A stretch of 64,000 nt of DNA from Ralstonia sp. UNC404CL21Col (GTDB lineage Bacteria; Pseudomonadota; Gammaproteobacteria; Burkholderiales; Burkholderiaceae), in the NCBI RefSeq assembly GCF_000620465.1, contig NZ_JIBE01000004.1, positions 682,001 through 746,000 on the forward strand, given 5' to 3'. This document shows positions 7,699 to 16,727 of this stretch, piece after piece (position 1 is the first letter of the stretch; each line of letters begins with the position of its first letter). The translations under genes were made by a program, and so were the position numbers. Below the pieces are notes generated by a model. It saw only the letters and a list, made by a program, of their open reading frames with translations. It did not search any database and was not told where the DNA came from.

Positions 7699-9458
7699 CG
7701 CGGGGCGTTGCCCGCTACGCGCGCACCTTCGAGAATGATGCGCGCCAACTTAGCGTAATCGCCATCAAAGTGATGGCCGCCCGGCAGCTTCACGAGCTGC
7801 ACCTGCTTCGGGTCGAGGCCCGGGCAGTTGGTGTCTTTCTCTTCCTTGCCGTAGATGCACATGCCAATGCCTGCCGGCAGCTTCTGCACCTCGGGCAGGA
7901 TCAGCAGGCCGGACGCGCTGCTCGACACCCAGTTGGTCATGTGGAACTCGAAATCGGCGCGCTTGCCCAGGCCCATCATCACGGCCAGCGCAACATGCTC
8001 GCGCGACGCCGCCGGCAACCGGTTGACGATGAAGGGCAGCACGTCTGCGCCTTGCGAATAGCCGATCAGCAACGCCTTCTGCTTCTTCCAGCGCGCGGCG
8101 TAAAAGCGTACGAGGCGGTCCATGTCGGCCGCAGCCGAAGCGGGCGTGCGCGGCGTCCAGAAGTAGCGCAGCGAGTCGATGCCGACTACCGGCACGCCCG
8201 ACTTGGACAGCGCAGCAGCAACCTCCTTGTCCAGCCCTGCCCAGCCGCCGTCGCCCGACAGCAGCACCGCGAACAGCTCGGACGACGTACCGGGCTGCGC
8301 GGGCACTTCGATGATCGGCAGGTCGGACACCGCTGCGGGCGGCGGCGGGGGCGGCGGTTTGCGTTGTGCGACGAGCTTGGCGAAGGCCGACTTGAACGGC
8401 TCGACGGCGGTCACGGGCGGCGCACTGGACGCCTGTGCCGCGGCCGGCAACACCAGCGATTGCGCACCCGAAATCGTATCGATGAAGGCTTGCGTGGCAC
8501 GCGCTTCGCACAGCGGGCCGGAGCGCCGCGCAAACGACGTCGGCGTGGCCGATTGCAGCGCCACCCACGGCGCAGACAACTTCGTGGCCGGCAGCAGGAC
8601 CACACCGGCGTTTTCAGGCGGCTTGACGCGCTTGGCCGTGGTGCGGCTCTCGCTCATGCGGCGGCTGAAGTGCACACCCTCGCCTTTGCACAGCGGCTTG
8701 CGCAGCTCCAGCACGGGGCAGAACTCCATCGACATGGCGGCGGCAAAGATGTTCGGGCGCGCCTGGGCAATCATGGCGTAGGCCAGCGCACCGCCTTCGT
8801 TGTCGCCAACCAGGATGGGCGGGTAGTAGCCCGGCACCTTCTCGTAGGCCTGCAGGAAGCGGCTGAAGTTTTCAAGATCGCCATCGGGGAACGCACAATC
8901 GCCGGGGTCGGCTTCCAGGCTTGCGAAGAGCGCGGGCGTCGACAGGCCTGCCACCAATGCGCCCTGCTGGGCGAGGCTTTCTGCCATGCGCGATGCGGCG
9001 GGCGTCCAGCCCAGATCGCCCGACAGCATCAGCACGACGGAGCGGATTTCGCCCTTCGGTTTGTAGACCGGCACATCGCGAAAACGCCCATGCGTGACGA
9101 ACTCGACCGCGCCCGGTGCGGCGGCGGGTGTGGCGGGCGCCACCACCGGCAGCGACAGCACGCCGCCATTGGCGGCCTTGTTGGCCGTCACGGCGGCCCC
9201 GCTCATTTGCAGCCGAGGCGGCATATCACCGCGCGGCGGCACTGCCACGACACCACTCGCCCCTGTCATGCCGACGGGCGGCACCAGAACCGGGCCCTGC
9301 GCGGGCGCAGGCTTGGCTGCAGCCGGAGCATCGGCGGCGATGACCGAGGACATGGCCAGCGCCATGCCGACCGCACTCACATGCCCGACCCAACGCAAGC
9401 CTTTGCGTAGCACTCCCCGATGCCGCGCCTCTTGCGTGCGCGGTGCTTGCCAACTCAT
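7695..9458 (-). CDS. acvB: AcvB/VirJ-type periplasmic lysyl-PG hydrolase
   Basis: 587 residues. A signal peptide ends near residue 41, followed by two VirJ-like alpha/beta hydrolase domains joined by a polyproline linker (about 367-374). The C-terminal domain has SGDGGW (401-406) and the nucleophile GYSQG (Ser468). The N-terminal domain keeps SGDLGW (146-151) but reads GDNEG where the nucleophile should be, so it is probably non-catalytic. In Agrobacterium, AcvB hydrolyses lysyl-phosphatidylglycerol made by the adjacent LpiA; the same pairing here supports that role. The start at 9458 is fixed by an ATGA overlap with the upstream lpiA-like gene, implying translational coupling. Confidence 0.85.
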   Translation of the reverse strand: MSWQAPRTQEARHRGVLRKGLRWVGHVSAVGMALAMSSVIAADAPAAAKPAPAQGPVLVPPVGMTGASGVVAVPPRGDMPPRLQMSGAAVTANKAANGGVLSLPVVAPATPAAAPGAVEFVTHGRFRDVPVYKPKGEIRSVVLMLSGDLGWTPAASRMAESLAQQGALVAGLSTPALFASLEADPGDCAFPDGDLENFSRFLQAYEKVPGYYPPILVGDNEGGALAYAMIAQARPNIFAAAMSMEFCPVLELRKPLCKGEGVHFSRRMSESRTTAKRVKPPENAGVVLLPATKLSAPWVALQSATPTSFARRSGPLCEARATQAFIDTISGAQSLVLPAAAQASSAPPVTAVEPFKSAFAKLVAQRKPPPPPPPAAVSDLPIIEVPAQPGTSSELFAVLLSGDGGWAGLDKEVAAALSKSGVPVVGIDSLRYFWTPRTPASAAADMDRLVRFYAARWKKQKALLIGYSQGADVLPFIVNRLPAASREHVALAVMMGLGKRADFEFHMTNWVSSSASGLLILPEVQKLPAGIGMCIYGKEEKDTNCPGLDPKQVQLVKLPGGHHFDGDYAKLARIILEGARVAGNAPR

Positions 9459-12088
9459 TTGGAGATCACTCCCTTCAAGCCACCGCCGATCAGCGCAGCG
9501 ACGTCCGTCAATGTGAACAGCGGCGCAATACCGCCACGTGCGAGCAGGTAGCGGGCTTCCCACACCGGCTCGAACTTGTCCTTGAAATTGCGCAACCCTC
9601 TGAAATTGTAGAAGCGCGCGCCGTGCCGGAACATCATCCGTCCGAAGCGATGCCAGCGCGGCGCAAGCTGATGCTCAACCATGCCCGACATCGGCGCCAT
9701 GCCCAGCCCGAAACGCTGATACCCCTGCGCCTGGAAGTGGAGGATGACCTTGCCGAACAGGAAATCCATCGTGCCGGGCGGCACGTCGCTGCGATAGCGC
9801 ATCAGGTCGACGCTCGCCTCGATGCGCAGCACGTCGGGGCACATCAGCGTGGCAAACGCGAGGATGACGCCCTCGCGGCGCACCACGGCGACGGGCTGGC
9901 TGCAGATGTAGCGGTCTTCAAATGCGCCGAGCGAGAAACCCTTCTCGCGCGCGTTCTGATTGCGCAGCCATTCATCGGAGATGGCGCGCAATTCGTCGAG
10001 CACGGTCGGCACCTCCGCCGTCTGGATGATCTCGAACGACAGCCCTTCGCGCTCGCCGCGCGTCACGCCATGGCGGAGGTTGGCGCGGCGCGAGCCCTTC
10101 AGGCTGAACTCCGGCAGCGACACATACGCCTCTTCGCCCAGCTTGTAGGCACGCAGCCCCGCATCGAGATACAGCGACAGCGTCTGCGGCCGCGTCTTGT
10201 AGAACGCGGCGCGCCCGCCATGCGCGTCGGCCATTTCGATAAAGCGCCAGATCAGCTCGGGCCATTCCTGCTGCGCGCCCACGGGGTCGGACAACGCCAC
10301 CCACGAGCGCCCCTGCTTGGCGTACATGATGAACGCGTTGCCCGACGGCGAGAACAGCAGGCTCTTGTCGCCCATCAGCGCGAGCGTGGCATCGGCCGCG
10401 GGCTGCTTGCGGACGATCTCGGCCGCGCGGGCGAGTTCTTCGTCGCTCGGGAAGGTCGTAACGCCGGGCTCCTTGCGAAAGAGCTGCCACATGCCGAAGC
10501 CGAGCCCCGTCACGGCCACGGCCATCAGCGCGCGGATGGAACGCGGCGCATCGCCGTCGAACGTGAATTGCCACCAGAGCTGGTTGGCGTAGGCCACCTC
10601 GCGGTAGGCGAAGAAGAGGATCCACACGCACGCCGCAAACACGCAGACCATGGCAAGCAGCCATCCGGCCTCCAGCCGCTGCGAGAACAACGACGACGGC
10701 CGGTCGAACTGCCGGCGCGAGATGACGAGCAGCACCGCCAGCGTCACCAATACCGCCATCTCCGACACGGCAATGCCCTTGGGCAGCGCCAGCACGCCGG
10801 TCAGCAGCGACAGCACCAGCGCCGCCCACCACGCGGCGTCCAGCCGGTGCAGCAGCCCGCGCGCGACAAACAGCATGATCAGCCCCGCCACGCTGCCGAT
10901 CATGTGCGAGGCTTCCACCACGAACAGCGGCACGTGCATGCGCAGGAGGTCTTCCGCCTCGTCGCTGGCCGGGGTGACACCCGAGATCAGCAGCATCACG
11001 CCCGCCACCATCGTCAGCGCGGCCAGCAGCCCCGGCGACAGCTTGACCGCAGCGCGGCCGAACGGAGCCCCGGCGCCGGCACGCAGCTCGAACGCGCCGA
11101 GCATGGCGGCAGCCACGACAAGCGGCAGCAGGAAATAAATGACGCGGTAGAACAGCAGCGCGGCCAGCACCTCGGCCGGCGGGGCCTGGCCACTGCAGCC
11201 CAGCAGGATGACCGCCTCGAACACGCCCAGGCCGCCGGGGCTCTGGCTCAGCACACCCAGCGTGACCGCCAGCGCGTAGAACGCCACGAACGTCGGCAGA
11301 TCGACCGCGCCGGCCGGCATCAGTACCCACAGCGCGGCCGCCGCCGCGATCATGTCCGCCGCCGAGATCGCAAACTGACGCGCGGCCAGGCCCGGCGGCG
11401 GCAGGCGGATTTCCCATCGGCCGAACAGCGTCACATGGCGCTGACGCATGCACAGTACGAGCAACGCCACGACGCCGGCCAGCACCAGCAGTGCCACGAC
11501 TTCGAGCAGCGCTGCCGGCAAATGCGCAATTGCAGCGATGTGCGGCGCGCCCCACAGCAGCCCGACCGCGCCAAAGGCCGTGGTGGACACGCCCAGCGCC
11601 CCAGCATCGAACGCGACCGCCTCCGTCACGCGGGCGGCATCGACCCCGGCCGCCGTGTACAGGCGCGAGCGCACCGCACCGGCCGTCAACGAACCGAGGC
11701 CGACGGTATTGCCCAGCGCATAAGCGATAAACGAAGTGGTCGCCACCGTGGCGGGGGCCACGTGCGCGCCGGCATAGCGCAGGCCGGACGCGTCGTAGCC
11801 GGTCAGGGCGACGTAACTGAGCGCCGTGGCCAGCACAGCCAGCAGCAGGTGCGAGCGTGGCGTGGCCTGCAGCGCGGCGACCATGTCGGCGTAGTGCACG
11901 TGGTCGAGCAGCGCGTACAGGCTGTCGAACACAAGCGCGCCGAGCACGAGCACCACGCCGACCACGATCCAGCCGGCCAGGCCCAGGCCCGAATCGGGTC
12001 GGACAGGCGTGGCGGGCGCGGCAGGTGCAGCGTGGGCCGATGGTCGGCGGGGTGTTGGACTGGCGTCGTTGGACGCGGCGTCAGGCAT
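9455..12088 (-). CDS. lpiA: Lysyl-phosphatidylglycerol synthase/flippase (LpiA/MprF type)
   Basis: 877 residues. A long multi-pass N-terminal half (about 35-520) includes the flippase-type core with LGVLSQSPGGLGVFEAVIL. The C-terminal DUF2156 acyl-transferase domain (about 540-870) has MYAKQGRSWVALSDPVG, FGLGMAPMSGM and a closing LRNFKDKFEP motif, as in MprF proteins that transfer an amino acid from charged tRNA to phosphatidylglycerol. The head-group (lysyl, alanyl or other) cannot be read directly; pairing with AcvB favours lysyl. Modified PG lowers surface negative charge and protects against acid and cationic peptides. The start at 12088 is the first ATG; a GTG at 12154 is possible but lacks a ribosome site. 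Overlaps acvB by ATGA. Confidence 0.87.
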   Translation of the reverse strand: MPDAASNDASPTPRRPSAHAAPAAPATPVRPDSGLGLAGWIVVGVVLVLGALVFDSLYALLDHVHYADMVAALQATPRSHLLLAVLATALSYVALTGYDASGLRYAGAHVAPATVATTSFIAYALGNTVGLGSLTAGAVRSRLYTAAGVDAARVTEAVAFDAGALGVSTTAFGAVGLLWGAPHIAAIAHLPAALLEVVALLVLAGVVALLVLCMRQRHVTLFGRWEIRLPPPGLAARQFAISAADMIAAAAALWVLMPAGAVDLPTFVAFYALAVTLGVLSQSPGGLGVFEAVILLGCSGQAPPAEVLAALLFYRVIYFLLPLVVAAAMLGAFELRAGAGAPFGRAAVKLSPGLLAALTMVAGVMLLISGVTPASDEAEDLLRMHVPLFVVEASHMIGSVAGLIMLFVARGLLHRLDAAWWAALVLSLLTGVLALPKGIAVSEMAVLVTLAVLLVISRRQFDRPSSLFSQRLEAGWLLAMVCVFAACVWILFFAYREVAYANQLWWQFTFDGDAPRSIRALMAVAVTGLGFGMWQLFRKEPGVTTFPSDEELARAAEIVRKQPAADATLALMGDKSLLFSPSGNAFIMYAKQGRSWVALSDPVGAQQEWPELIWRFIEMADAHGGRAAFYKTRPQTLSLYLDAGLRAYKLGEEAYVSLPEFSLKGSRRANLRHGVTRGEREGLSFEIIQTAEVPTVLDELRAISDEWLRNQNAREKGFSLGAFEDRYICSQPVAVVRREGVILAFATLMCPDVLRIEASVDLMRYRSDVPPGTMDFLFGKVILHFQAQGYQRFGLGMAPMSGMVEHQLAPRWHRFGRMMFRHGARFYNFRGLRNFKDKFEPVWEARYLLARGGIAPLFTLTDVAALIGGGLKGVISK

Positions 12089-12373
12089 GGTGAAAAACGA
12101 AATCCTGCTGGCTGGGCGGAGTGCCGGGTCGAAGCGACATGCGAATCCGGACACCCGGAGGCGGAAGAGCGCGGCAGACCAACCCCCCGAAGCTCACACT
12201 TCGGACGTTATCGACTTCTTGATTGGACCTCGGCCTATCGGCACGGGCTCGCGGCGCGCGCCGGCGTTCTCCCGACTCGCGCCGCAAACGGCGCGTGTGC
12301 TGGATTCGCACGCTGTGGGCGGTCAACGTAATACGGCTGAAGTGGCCGATCCGTTGACACGCGTTTGTGCATT

Positions 12374-12586
<213 letters not shown>

Positions 12587-12862
12587 TTACCCAGAATAGG
12601 CAAAGCCGGTTTGACAGGATGACACGGAGGGCGGCATGGGCATATGTCGGTCGTGGGGCGTGCACGGCGCCGCAGGTGCGGCACTCAGCCCATACTCAGC
12701 AAGCCGTGAGCCAGCCGCTCCGAAAAACGTTGCACAAACGGGATCGAATGCGCGTCCGCAAACGTTTTCTCTACGGAAAAGGTCTTAGATAGTATTGCGT
12801 AGGAAGGTGGAGTCCGGTACACAATTGAGGCGACCTTTTTCAATATTTTCACAATTCTGCGC

Positions 12863-14380
12863 ATGCCTTTACAGCGCGCCACCGGTGCATTCCTGCGGCG
12901 GCCCTCTCTACTGATCATCGGCGCTTCAGTGCTTTCGCTGATGCTTGCCGCACTCACCGCGCTGTCGCTGTGGGAAATGCGCACGGACGCCCTGGCCCGC
13001 GCGCGCGATGCCGCCGACAACCTCTCGCTGATCCTGCAGCGCGACATCGCCCGGAACATCGAGGTGTACGACCTCTCGCTGCAGGCCGTGATCGACGGCG
13101 TGCGCGATCCCGCCATGCTGGCGCTGCCGCCCAACGTTCGCCAGCTCGTGCTGTTCGACCGCTCGACCAATGCGCAGGACCTGGGTTCGCTGCTGGTGAC
13201 CGACAAGGCCGGCGACGTGGTCCTCGATTCGCGTTCGGTGCCGCCCCGGCGCATTTACCTGGGCGACCGCGACTATTTCCAGGTGCATCAGGGCTCCGAC
13301 AACGTCGGGCTGTATATCAGCGAGCCCTTCATGCCGCGCGCGACCGGCCTCGACCGATCGCTGGGACTCAGCCGGCGCCTGAACGGCCCGCACGGCGAAT
13401 TCAACGGCATCGTGGTCGGCACGCTGCGGCTGAACTACTTCCGGCGGCTGTTCGACGGCATCAACCTGGGGCCCCACGCCACCGTCACGCTGATCCGCAC
13501 CGACGGCACGCTGCTCATGCGGCGCCCGTACAGCGAAAAGCTCATCGGCCGCAGCCTGGCCGATGCCACCGCGTTCCAGAAGCGGCTGCTCGCGCCGGAA
13601 GGCTCCTATGTGGACGTCGCGGGCATTGACGGTATCGAGCGGCTGTTCAGCTTCCGTCATATCGGCGACCACCCGCTGATCGTCACCGTCGGGCTCGCCA
13701 CCGAAGACATCTACGCCGAGTGGTGGCAGCGTGCGTGGGTGATCGGCGGCATCGTGCTGATGCTCGATGCGGTGTTCATGGCGCTGTCGATCCTGTTTGC
13801 GCAGCAGCTGCGCAAACGGTTCGAGATGGAGCAGCAATTGCATCTGCTGGCCAATACGGACAGCCTGACAGGCCTCGGCACGCGCCGCGCGCTGGACGCC
13901 GCACTCGATGTGGAATGGCGCCGGGCCAATCGACATCACACGCCGATGGCGGTGTTGATGATCGACGTGGACGACTTCAAGCGCTACAACGACCGCTACG
14001 GCCACGCCGCCGGCGACACCGCGCTGCGCACCGTGGCGCGCTGCGTGAACGACAGCATCAAGCGCCCCGGCGACTTTGCCGGCCGCTACGGCGGCGAAGA
14101 GTTCTGCGCCGTGCTGCCCAATACGGACCTCAGCGGCGCCGTGCGCGTGGCTGAAGCCATTCGGGCCGCTGTCTTGGCCGCCGACGAGCCCAACGCGGGA
14201 AGCGCGTACGGCAAGCTGACGGTGAGCATCGGCGTGGCTGTGCATTCGGGCGTTGCCGCCGAAGACGACACACTGGAGGACCTCGTTCGGCTGGCCGACG
14301 GACGCCTGTATGAAGCCAAGGCCGCCGGCCGCAACGTGGTCATGCCCAGACAGGAGCGGCCAAAGCTGGCGGTGGTGTGA
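12863..14380 (+). CDS. Membrane diguanylate cyclase (dCACHE-like sensor + GGDEF)
   Basis: 505 residues. Two membrane helices (about 16-36 and 291-313) bracket a periplasmic sensor resembling the double-Cache/PAS-like domain of many diguanylate cyclases (GDVVLDSRS, GDRDYFQVHQ, ISEPF). The cytoplasmic GGDEF domain is intact: GGEEF at 410-414, metal ligand Asp368 in MIDVDDFK, and a product-inhibition I-site RPGD at 401-404, exactly five residues before GGEEF. It should make cyclic di-GMP and be feedback inhibited. The ligand is unknown. No clear Shine-Dalgarno precedes the ATG at 12863; the upstream region is unusually AT-rich for this window. Confidence 0.88.
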   Translation: MPLQRATGAFLRRPSLLIIGASVLSLMLAALTALSLWEMRTDALARARDAADNLSLILQRDIARNIEVYDLSLQAVIDGVRDPAMLALPPNVRQLVLFDRSTNAQDLGSLLVTDKAGDVVLDSRSVPPRRIYLGDRDYFQVHQGSDNVGLYISEPFMPRATGLDRSLGLSRRLNGPHGEFNGIVVGTLRLNYFRRLFDGINLGPHATVTLIRTDGTLLMRRPYSEKLIGRSLADATAFQKRLLAPEGSYVDVAGIDGIERLFSFRHIGDHPLIVTVGLATEDIYAEWWQRAWVIGGIVLMLDAVFMALSILFAQQLRKRFEMEQQLHLLANTDSLTGLGTRRALDAALDVEWRRANRHHTPMAVLMIDVDDFKRYNDRYGHAAGDTALRTVARCVNDSIKRPGDFAGRYGGEEFCAVLPNTDLSGAVRVAEAIRAAVLAADEPNAGSAYGKLTVSIGVAVHSGVAAEDDTLEDLVRLADGRLYEAKAAGRNVVMPRQERPKLAVV

Positions 14381-14389
14381 CCCCGCGAC

Positions 14390-16468
14390 TTACGGCAGCA
14401 CCGGATGCGCCGTGGCGTAGGCAACCGCCGCATCCGCATCGGCCTGCAACAGGAAACGCCGCGCCACCAGACTGCTTGCCGCCGCCGTGACGGCCGCCAC
14501 GTAACCGCTTTGCGTGCCATAGCGCTCTTCAATGGAAGGGCGCGGATCATTCGCACTGGCGCGCGCAGCCGCCGTCTTCTGCAACGGGAAGAATGACCCC
14601 ACCAGCCCCGCCTGATCGACGATGCCCGGTCGGTTGACCATGTTCCACCCCGTGTTGGTGGCCAGAGGCACGGCCACGTCCACGCTGCGAATGCCGGCGA
14701 TGTCGTTGCCGTCGGCGTCCACCTGCGGCACGAGGATGGCGTAGTCGCGGCCCAGGTATGCCGGCGGCACCTGCGTGGCAATGCCGGTTTCATCCTGCGG
14801 CGTGTATTGCGCGCCCCAGTCAAGCAGGTGGTACGTGTTCACCAACCCCGTATACGTCACGCCCGGAATCGCCGGAAACGCAACCTGCTCAGGCGCAACC
14901 AGCGTGGCATCGGCAATGCGCGGCACTTGGCTGTCGGGCGGCTGCGTGCCCCGCACGACCCAGTCTTCCAGATCCTGATATAGCGCCCGGATGACCGGCA
15001 CCACGCCGGTGTTGCCGTTGGTGGCGTACAGCGCGTTGTACGCCGGCCCAAAGACCGAAGCCGCAGAGGCAGCCGGCACAGACGGCGCGCCCAGCAGATG
15101 CTGCGAGCTGGCGTAGTAATACACGCGTGCATTGTCGGGCTGGACCAGATCCTTGGTCCCGAACGCGTCGGTCAACATGGGCGAGCCCTGCAGCGTCCAG
15201 AACTCCGTCCCGCTGAAGCCGACGAACAGTTTCGGGCACGTGCCCGATGCATCGCAGCGGGTCATGATGCCGCCCTGCCGGCCCGCCACATCATCGACAT
15301 AGTCTTTCGCCAGTCCGCGCCGGCCGCCCTGGCCAAACGCGGTGTGATCGGCACGCACGCCCCCGCCGCCTCCCGGCACGGCAAAGCGCATGTTGATGTT
15401 GGTCTGCCGCGCGGCGATCTGTGCGAACACGCCGTCGAACACTTTTGAGCCGTCGGCAGCCTGGTTGAAACCCAAGTTGATGAACGTCTTCATGAAGTTG
15501 CCGCATTGCGAGACGCCCGAGCCGATGGCGTATCGGATGGCGCCCGCGACCGGGTTGGCGACGCCCGACGCGTCGGCCGGTGCACGGCGCAGGAACGTGA
15601 CCATGTCGCGCACGGCGGCCAAGCCCAGGCCCATTACCTTCGGGTCCTTGGCAACGTAGACGAGTTCATAGAGATATTGCGGGTCCCACCCGCCCTTGAC
15701 GCAGATGTTGGCCGGGTCCGGCGTGCCGGGAAACGGCACAGTGCTGCTGCATTGGGCGAACTTCCAGTCGGTGGCGGGAATGAGCTGGCGCGGATCGCTC
15801 TCGTTGATGCGGCGCGTGAGCACGTAGCCGGGTTGCGTGTTGTCGAGGCTGGCCGGCGCGTACGGCACCATCGCTGCGTTGAACGCGCCGCCAGGCAAGG
15901 TCAACGACGCCGTGGTCGACACCGTGGGCAGCAGTTCGGCGCGGTAGGTACCGGTGATGGACGAGCCGTCGGCGTTCTTCGCAACCGGCACCGTCAACGT
16001 CACGCGGCCAGCGCTTTCCGGCACGTCGCCCTGCCACGCCGCCGACAGGAAGACGTAGCCGCGCGACGCGAAGTACGGATCGAGATTGACGATGTTGCCC
16101 CGGTTGGGCGCGTCATAGCGCAGCACGCCGTTGGCCTTGGACATGTCCACCGGTTTGAACAGCACGAACTCCGAGGTGTATTCCACCTTGCCGTGGGCGT
16201 TGCGGGGCGCGAGCTTGAGGTCGGTGATGATGCCGTTGCGTGCATCGGCGGCGTCGACTTCGCCGGTAAAGGTGCCGGTGATCTTCTCGTACGCGCCAAC
16301 GCTGCCGTACGTGCCCGTCACCGGCTCGGTCTTGCTGATCGTGATGCGATAGGCCGGCGCCGAAGCTGTGCTCGCCACGGGGGCTGGCGGGCCGTCATCC
16401 GAATTTCCGCCGCAAGCGGCCAACGCGCAGGCGAGCGCGAGCGTGCCTCCCAGAATCGGAAGCTTCAT
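14390..16468 (-). CDS. Exported lipoprotein alpha/beta hydrolase (Abhydrolase_10-like)
   Basis: 692 residues with a lipoprotein signal: hydrophobic leader then LAACGG, lipidated Cys at residue 19. The body contains GSGVSQCGNF, a nucleophile-elbow variant (G-x-S-x-C) seen in large secreted hydrolases annotated as 'alpha/beta hydrolase domain-containing' proteins, and a Gly-rich loop PGGGGGVRADH. It resembles that family in length and order; I cannot name a substrate, and polyester, sugar-ester or oligomer hydrolysis are all open. The start has GGAG eight bases upstream. It converges on the GGDEF gene with only 9 bases between stops. An inverted repeat at 16573-16604 lies in the divergent promoter region shared with the permease. 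Confidence 0.7.
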   Translation of the reverse strand: MKLPILGGTLALACALAACGGNSDDGPPAPVASTASAPAYRITISKTEPVTGTYGSVGAYEKITGTFTGEVDAADARNGIITDLKLAPRNAHGKVEYTSEFVLFKPVDMSKANGVLRYDAPNRGNIVNLDPYFASRGYVFLSAAWQGDVPESAGRVTLTVPVAKNADGSSITGTYRAELLPTVSTTASLTLPGGAFNAAMVPYAPASLDNTQPGYVLTRRINESDPRQLIPATDWKFAQCSSTVPFPGTPDPANICVKGGWDPQYLYELVYVAKDPKVMGLGLAAVRDMVTFLRRAPADASGVANPVAGAIRYAIGSGVSQCGNFMKTFINLGFNQAADGSKVFDGVFAQIAARQTNINMRFAVPGGGGGVRADHTAFGQGGRRGLAKDYVDDVAGRQGGIMTRCDASGTCPKLFVGFSGTEFWTLQGSPMLTDAFGTKDLVQPDNARVYYYASSQHLLGAPSVPAASAASVFGPAYNALYATNGNTGVVPVIRALYQDLEDWVVRGTQPPDSQVPRIADATLVAPEQVAFPAIPGVTYTGLVNTYHLLDWGAQYTPQDETGIATQVPPAYLGRDYAILVPQVDADGNDIAGIRSVDVAVPLATNTGWNMVNRPGIVDQAGLVGSFFPLQKTAAARASANDPRPSIEERYGTQSGYVAAVTAAASSLVARRFLLQADADAAVAYATAHPVLP

Positions 16469-16572
16469 GGTTTGGTCTCCTCTGTTGGTGGGTCGCTCTT
16501 CTTGGCGCGCAGCCTAAGCAACCTGGTCTGCGGGCTGTTGTGTGGTTGTGCGCAGAACTCTAGAAAGCTTTC

Positions 16573-16604
16573 GTTGATCGGTGAAATGGAATGTTTCGAT
16601 CAAC
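16573..16604. promoter_or_regulatory. Inverted repeat in divergent promoter region
   Basis: GTTGATCG and CGATCAAC, perfect 8-bp arms separated by 16 bases (about two helical turns centre to centre), between the lipoprotein hydrolase and the amino-acid permease. The spacing suits a dimeric regulator. No regulator gene adjoins it, so the binder is unknown. Confidence 0.4.
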
Positions 16605-16727
16605 TATGCGACGGGCGCGATGAATGAAGGGCGCCCCTCCCACGCCCCTCCCCCCGCGTAAAATGCGCGGCTTCCAGCGGATGGCCTCTGCGCATCCGCG
16701 CCCTTCTTCAGATCAGGACAGCACACC

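Noticed and set aside
6135-9410. 1091-residue plus-strand ORF over SulP and acvB
   Set aside because: It is a GC-driven shadow frame: Arg/Ala/Gly/His-rich translation, no domain, overlapping two well-supported genes in other frames.
9443-12331. 962-residue plus-strand ORF antisense to lpiA
   Set aside because: Composition is Arg/Gln/His-rich with no recognisable motif, and the minus strand encodes a full MprF-type protein.
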